DNA of 9,322 nt from contig PHEM01000103.1 of NCBI GenBank assembly GCA_002842935.1, positions 1 through 9,322 of the forward strand. The letters run 5' to 3'. The DNA is from Alphaproteobacteria bacterium HGW-Alphaproteobacteria-13. GTDB taxonomy: Bacteria; Pseudomonadota; Alphaproteobacteria; Sphingomonadales; Sphingomonadaceae. Under the pieces are notes generated by a model. It was not told the DNA's origin. It did not search any database and saw only the letters and a program-made list of their open reading frames with translations. Numbering within the stretch: position 1 is the stretch's first letter; every line of letters begins with the position of its first letter. The position numbers and the translations under genes are program-made. This document shows positions 5,814 through 9,322 of the stretch, in pieces.

Positions 5814-7220
5814 GTGGCCACTCTCGCCGCCGACACTCGTGATTATGTGATTGCCGACATCGGTCTCGCCGACTTCGGCCGCAAGGAAATCGCCATCGCC
5901 GAAACCGAAATGCCGGGCCTGATGGCGCTGCGCGCGGAATATGGCGCGGCGCAGCCGCTTAAAGGGGCGCGCATCACCGGATCGCTGCACATGACGATCC
6001 AGACCGCCGTGCTGATCGAGACGCTGAAGGTGCTGGGCGCCGACGTGCGCTGGGCGACGTGCAACATCTTCTCGACGCAGGATCATGCCGCCGCCGCGAT
6101 CGCCGCGGGCGGGACGCCGGTGTTCGCCGTGAAGGGCGAGAGCCTGGCCGATTATTGGGATTATGTCGGCCGCATCTTCGACTGGGGCGACGAGACCGCG
6201 AACATCATCCTCGACGACGGCGGCGATGCGACGATGTTCGCGCTGTGGGGCGCGAAGCTGGAGGCAGGCGCGACGCTGCCCGCGCCCGAGAATGACGAGG
6301 AAGTCGAATTCCAGCGCGCGCTGAAGGCGTTCGTCGCGGAGAACCCCGGCTATCTGACCAAGACGGTCAAGGCGCTGAAGGGCGTGTCGGAGGAAACGAC
6401 CACGGGCGTCCACCGCCTCTATGACATCGCGAAGAAGGGCGAACTGCCTTTCCCGGCGATCAACGTCAACGACAGCGTCACCAAGTCGAAGTTCGACAAT
6501 CTCTATGGCTGCAAGGAAAGCCTGGTCGACGCGATCCGCCGCGCGACCGACGTGATGCTGGCGGGCAAGGTCGCCTGCGTCGCGGGCTTCGGCGATGTCG
6601 GCAAGGGCAGCGCGCAGTCGCTGCGCAACGGCGGCGCGCGCGTGCTGGTCACGGAAATCGACCCGATCTGCGCGCTTCAGGCGGCGATGGAGGGCTTCGA
6701 GGTCGTGACGATGGACGAGGCCGTGAAGCGCGCCGACATCTTCTGCACCGCGACCGGCAACGCCGACGTCATCACTGCCGAGCATATGGCGGCGATGAAG
6801 CCGATGAGCATCGTCTGCAACATCGGCCACTTCGACAGCGAGATCCAGATCGCGGCGCTCGCCAACTATAAATGGACCGAAGTCAAGCCGGGCACCGACC
6901 TCGTCGAATTTCCGGATGGCAAGCAGATCATCGTGCTGGCGAAGGGCCGCCTCGTCAATCTGGGCTGCGCGACGGGGCACCCGTCGTTCGTGATGTCGTC
7001 GAGCTTCACCAACCAGGTGCTGGCACAGATCGAGCTGTTCACCAAGGGCGACGACTATGGCAACGACGTCTATGTCCTGCCCAAGCATCTCGACGAAAAG
7101 GTCGCGGCGCTGCACCTTGAAAAGCTAGGCGTGAAGCTGTCGAAACTGACGCAGAAGCAGGCCGACTATATCGGCGTGCCGGTCGATGGGCCGTTCAAGC
7201 CGGAGCATTATCGTTATTGA
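5814..7220 (+). CDS. ahcY: Adenosylhomocysteinase (S-adenosylhomocysteine hydrolase)
   Basis: AhcY reversibly splits S-adenosylhomocysteine to adenosine and homocysteine with bound NAD, removing the product inhibitor of methyltransferases. It is cytosolic and normally a tetramer. Seen in the 468 residues are the substrate motif GSLHMT (57-62), the catalytic Asp region ILDDGGD (132-138), SEETTTG (192-198), NVNDSVTKSKFDN (217-229) with its catalytic Lys/Asp pair, the NAD-binding GFGDVGKG (258-265), NIGHFDSEI (336-344), and the C-terminal tail KPEHYRY that reaches into the neighbouring subunit. The extra segment at about 146-185 is the insertion typical of bacterial and plant forms. The start is GTG at 5814, with GGAG 8 bases upstream. 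It follows the hppD unit by 145 bp but has its own promoter and operator, so regulation is probably separate. Confidence 0.98.
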   Translation: MATLAADTRDYVIADIGLADFGRKEIAIAETEMPGLMALRAEYGAAQPLKGARITGSLHMTIQTAVLIETLKVLGADVRWATCNIFSTQDHAAAAIAAGGTPVFAVKGESLADYWDYVGRIFDWGDETANIILDDGGDATMFALWGAKLEAGATLPAPENDEEVEFQRALKAFVAENPGYLTKTVKALKGVSEETTTGVHRLYDIAKKGELPFPAINVNDSVTKSKFDNLYGCKESLVDAIRRATDVMLAGKVACVAGFGDVGKGSAQSLRNGGARVLVTEIDPICALQAAMEGFEVVTMDEAVKRADIFCTATGNADVITAEHMAAMKPMSIVCNIGHFDSEIQIAALANYKWTEVKPGTDLVEFPDGKQIIVLAKGRLVNLGCATGHPSFVMSSSFTNQVLAQIELFTKGDDYGNDVYVLPKHLDEKVAALHLEKLGVKLSKLTQKQADYIGVPVDGPFKPEHYRY

Positions 7221-7222
7221 TC

Positions 7223-7253
7223 GATGACCGCGAGATTCGGCCCTCGCGTCATC
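7223..7253 (+). terminator. Probable terminator or 3'-stabilising hairpin after ahcY
   Basis: GATGA-C-CGCGAG (7223-7234) pairs with CTCGCGTCATC (7243-7253) to make an 11-bp stem with one bulged C and the 8-base loop ATTCGGCC. It begins 3 bases past the ahcY stop. No T-run follows, so it does not fit the textbook intrinsic form, but the placement and stem strength favour a 3'-end role. Confidence 0.5.
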
Positions 7254-7261
7254 ACGTCCAT

Positions 7262-7345
7262 GTGTCCCCGCGAAGGCGGGGACCCATCTCCGGTCGGTTC
7301 CATCTTGCACCGGCAGGAGATGGACTCCCGCCTCCGCGGGAGCAC
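7262..7345. repeat. REPIN-like element: two inverted REP-type palindromes
   Basis: Two 30-base units, 7262-7291 and 7316-7345, are reverse complements of each other at 24 of 30 positions, separated by 24 bases. Each unit is itself a hairpin. The left has TCCCCGC and GCGGGGA around GAAG; the right has CTCCCGC and GCGGGAG around CTCC. Both carry GGAGATGG (or its complement) on the inner side. Two of the six differences change both sides of a stem pair together, which preserves pairing. Such REP doublets are dispersed non-autonomous elements mobilised by RAYT transposases. No RAYT gene is in the window. It sits between two converging genes and could also help end both transcripts. Confidence 0.75.
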
Positions 7346-7386
7346 ATGGTTTTCCTCATCATCGCGCTTGCCGCGAATATCCTCCG

Positions 7387-8871
7387 CTATGCCACGCCGG
7401 CGACGCGGAGCAGGTCGATCATCTTGAAATCATCGCCTTTCTTCGACGGGTCGACCGTCGACAGGAAGGGCTGCCATTCAGGGTCCTGCGACAGATAGGA
7501 CCCTTTGTCGCCCTGAAGCAGCCCCAGGAACACCTCGGCGACGATGCGCGCGCCCACGGGACCCAGCCGCTCGCCATTCTCCACCGTCTGCGCTTCGCGC
7601 AGGATATAGAACCACAGCGGCGTACGGTCGTCGAGTCCATGCGGCTTGAGGTCCGAAAGATCGCCTTTCGACAGTTCGGGCAGCTTCATCGCCCGCGCCA
7701 CGCGTTGACCGGACGGCAGCGCGAAGGTCAGGTGCCGCAACAGGTTGCGCTGCGCCAGCGAGGCGGGATTGGTCTTGGCATCGGGGTTCGCGACCACCGA
7801 TCCCGGCAGGCGAAACAGCGCGGTCGACAGTTTCGTGTCGATCTTCTTGTTCGGTTTCACCTGGCCGTCGCCGAAATCGAAGAAGGTCGGCCAGTCGACA
7901 AAGCGCCGCGGCGCGCGGCAGCCGCCCGACAGGTCGTCGGGATCGTCGGCGTCGGACGGCGTCGGCGTGAAGATCATCGCGAAAAAGGGATTGCCGCCGT
8001 CGCCCGTGAAATTGGCGCGATAGGACGGCCGAATCTGGCTATGCCCGAATCGATAGGCGGCGACCGAGAACTCCACGGGAATATAAGGTTCGTTGTGCCA
8101 GCTGTAATATTTGCGGCCATTGGTCAGCACATCGTCGACCACCGCGTCGCCGCATGTCCTGCGCAGGAATTCATGGACGACGATCCATTGGTAATGCCAG
8201 CGCACGATCCGCTGCGCTTCGGCGAAAATCTCGTCGGAGCCGGTCAGTTTGATCTTCGTCTTCACATGTTCGACGACTTCGTTGTGAAATTTCAGGAAAG
8301 CGACCTGAAGCTGGCCGATGATCAGATTCTCGTCATCGCGCGGATCGCCGATCAGCGCGACATTCTGGCTGTTGCGCGGCAGGTCGAATTTGCCCGCGGT
8401 GCCGGTCGGCTCCAGCAGGAACTTGCCGCCCTTGCCGCCGTGCACGTCATAAAGATGCGGGTTGCCGCCGGGACCGGCGCCATAGACATTGTCGAGTCCC
8501 AGGCTGGGCGTGCGGAAATTGGCGATCTGTTCGGGGTCGACCTGGCGTTCGAGGCTGGACGTGGGGTCGAAGGTCATGTCGTGATCGAGGAACTGGCCCA
8601 GGAAAGTGAAACCGGCGGTCAGATGGGGGTTGTCGCTGTTCTTCGCCGACTGCGCCGGATCGGTGATCAGCTCGGCGGGCGATTTCGACAGATTGTCCCT
8701 GGCGTCCATGATGCCGCCGACCTTGCCGATTTCGAGCAGCGCGGCGCGCACGTCCGGCGTGTCGGCGGCGAAGGGCGGCAGTTCGCCGAACATGCGGCCG
8801 AAGCGGCCGGCGTCGGAATATTTCGAGCGAGGCGGAACGATGTCGCGCGGATATACGCCGTGACGAGGCAT
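7387..8871 (-). CDS. Animal-type heme peroxidase family protein
   Basis: This 494-residue protein belongs to the peroxidase-cyclooxygenase (animal heme peroxidase) superfamily. The distal heme motif GQFLDHDMTFDPTS (92-105) aligns with myeloperoxidase GQLLDHD. It supplies Gln93, Asp96 (the heme-ester Asp position), distal His97 and the calcium-ligand Asp98. The proximal His is His277 in VAAYRFGHSQIRPSY. The helix around 180-200 (DENLIIGQLQVAFLKFHN) is also typical. The length fits a bare catalytic domain, with no added repeats. I see no signal peptide or membrane segment, so it appears cytoplasmic unless a non-Sec route is used. AGGAG precedes the ATG by 8 bases. It converges on ahcY, with the REPIN between, and is divergent from the gene at the right edge. 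The natural substrate is unknown; oxidation of halide, lipid or aromatic compounds is possible. Confidence 0.93.
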   Translation of the reverse strand: MPRHGVYPRDIVPPRSKYSDAGRFGRMFGELPPFAADTPDVRAALLEIGKVGGIMDARDNLSKSPAELITDPAQSAKNSDNPHLTAGFTFLGQFLDHDMTFDPTSSLERQVDPEQIANFRTPSLGLDNVYGAGPGGNPHLYDVHGGKGGKFLLEPTGTAGKFDLPRNSQNVALIGDPRDDENLIIGQLQVAFLKFHNEVVEHVKTKIKLTGSDEIFAEAQRIVRWHYQWIVVHEFLRRTCGDAVVDDVLTNGRKYYSWHNEPYIPVEFSVAAYRFGHSQIRPSYRANFTGDGGNPFFAMIFTPTPSDADDPDDLSGGCRAPRRFVDWPTFFDFGDGQVKPNKKIDTKLSTALFRLPGSVVANPDAKTNPASLAQRNLLRHLTFALPSGQRVARAMKLPELSKGDLSDLKPHGLDDRTPLWFYILREAQTVENGERLGPVGARIVAEVFLGLLQGDKGSYLSQDPEWQPFLSTVDPSKKGDDFKMIDLLRVAGVA

Positions 8872-9191
8872 GGCAGTCTCTCCTGTTTTTTGACGATCAT
8901 GGTTTCGGGACCATCCGCCGAAGCAAACCGGCGGTCATCCGCTGTTCTGGAGCAACCTCAGACCCGCAGGCTCTGCCTCGCGCGACGCGGTTACAACGCC
9001 AAAAAATGATTGAGATCGCGTTCACCTGCCGGGCGGGTGCTTTAATGCGACGGGATGAGTGGCGCCGCGCGCCGGTCGGATGCCGATGCGCGGCAATATC
9101 CCGCGACATGCGATTGAAACATCCCCGCATCGCCAGTAGGGCAATCGGTCATGCGCGCGGGATGGTCGGACACACGAGGATTTGAGGCGGG
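8872..9191. other. Intergenic region between the peroxidase and the right-edge gene
   Basis: This 320-bp divergent gap holds no convincing gene. On the peroxidase side there is a small hairpin (ATGGT and ACCAT arms, 8899-8914) and a second (CCGCC and GGCGG, 8915-8934); both would lie in the peroxidase mRNA leader. Toward the right gene, TTGAAA at 9114-9119 and TAGGGC at 9137-9142 are 17 bases apart and might be a promoter, but the -10 box is poor. No GGAAC-type general-stress promoter with correct spacing was found. Confidence 0.5.
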
Positions 9192-9322
9192 ATGAGCGAT
9201 ACGCTTTCCCCCGCGCTGCTGTTCGCGCTCGGCCTGTTCGCAGCGCTGTGGCTGCTGGCCGGGCTGTGGGCGGTCGGGCGCGGGATCGCGATGCAGCGCC
9301 GCTCCGCCTATGTCGCCGCGCA
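9192..9322 (+). CDS. N-terminus of a membrane-anchored protein (partial, runs off window), possibly a sensor histidine kinase
   Basis: The first 43 codons are present, beginning MSDTLSPALLFALG. A single hydrophobic segment at about 8-29 (rich in Leu, Ala and Gly, with three Trp) is followed by the basic RGIAMQRRS, as in an N-terminal transmembrane anchor with the rest in the cytoplasm. GAGG lies 4 bases before the ATG, in GAGGCGGG, and supports the start. In sphingomonads I recall a PAS-domain sensor histidine kinase downstream of ahcY with this kind of short N-terminal anchor, so that is the likeliest identity, but nothing diagnostic lies within the window. If correct, the peroxidase and REPIN interrupt that usual adjacency. 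Confidence 0.7.
   Translation, partial: MSDTLSPALLFALGLFAALWLLAGLWAVGRGIAMQRRSAYVAA

Noticed and set aside
5496..7115. 539-codon open frame on the minus strand opposite ahcY
   Set aside because: It overlaps almost all of a clear ahcY gene and has Arg/Asp/Ala/His-rich composition typical of an antisense shadow in GC-rich DNA; no domain is recognisable.
7262..7345. Reading the paired palindromes as a CRISPR repeat pair or IS terminal repeats
   Set aside because: The units are inverted and not direct, only two are present, the 24-base spacer is itself partly palindromic, and no transposase gene lies between or beside them.
7639..9009. 456-codon open frame on the plus strand opposite the heme peroxidase
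   Set aside because: The minus-strand gene has intact heme motifs and a good ribosome site. The plus frame shows no recognisable domain and runs on past the peroxidase start, as chance open frames do in GC-rich sequence.
8897..9130. 77-codon minus-strand open frame upstream of the peroxidase
   Set aside because: Arg-rich with no recognisable features or ribosome site; it probably reflects GC bias in the intergenic region.

Overview
The window is GC-rich, densely coding alphaproteobacterial chromosome. The protein sequences, in particular a 468-residue AhcY ending KPEHYRY, and the style of the dispersed palindromic repeat point to a sphingomonad (order Sphingomonadales). That is a judgement from memory, not a database result. 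No phage, plasmid, CRISPR, tRNA or rRNA signal was found.

Layout. Positions 9-4037 are read from the minus strand. They hold, in transcription order from 3904 downwards, an Lrp/AsnC-family regulator, fumarylacetoacetase (fahA), phenylalanine 4-monooxygenase (phhA) and an AraC-family regulator. A 133-bp divergent control region (3905-4037) separates these from a plus-strand pair: 4-hydroxyphenylpyruvate dioxygenase (hppD) and a single-domain VOC-fold metalloprotein whose start overlaps the hppD stop. Next, also on plus, is ahcY (adenosylhomocysteinase), with its own leader and a perfect inverted-repeat operator candidate. A minus-strand animal-type heme peroxidase gene converges on ahcY. Between their ends lie a strong hairpin and an 84-bp pair of inverted REP-like palindromes (REPIN-type). 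The right edge holds the first 43 codons of a plus-strand membrane protein.

Function. PhhA (Phe to Tyr), HppD (4-hydroxyphenylpyruvate to homogentisate) and FahA (fumarylacetoacetate to fumarate plus acetoacetate) are the first, third and last enzymatic steps of phenylalanine/tyrosine catabolism. The Lrp-type protein between the two arms is the obvious local regulator. The aminotransferase, homogentisate 1,2-dioxygenase, maleylacetoacetate isomerase and pterin-recycling PhhB are not in the window. ahcY belongs to the separate methionine/SAM cycle.

Most of the window is recognisable metabolism and I see no clearly new multi-gene system. The points most worth following are the VOC protein coupled to hppD, which carries a glyoxalase-like His/Glu/His/Glu metal set; the REPIN with compensatory changes between its arms; the ahcY operator and leader; and the cytoplasmic-looking peroxidase gene.
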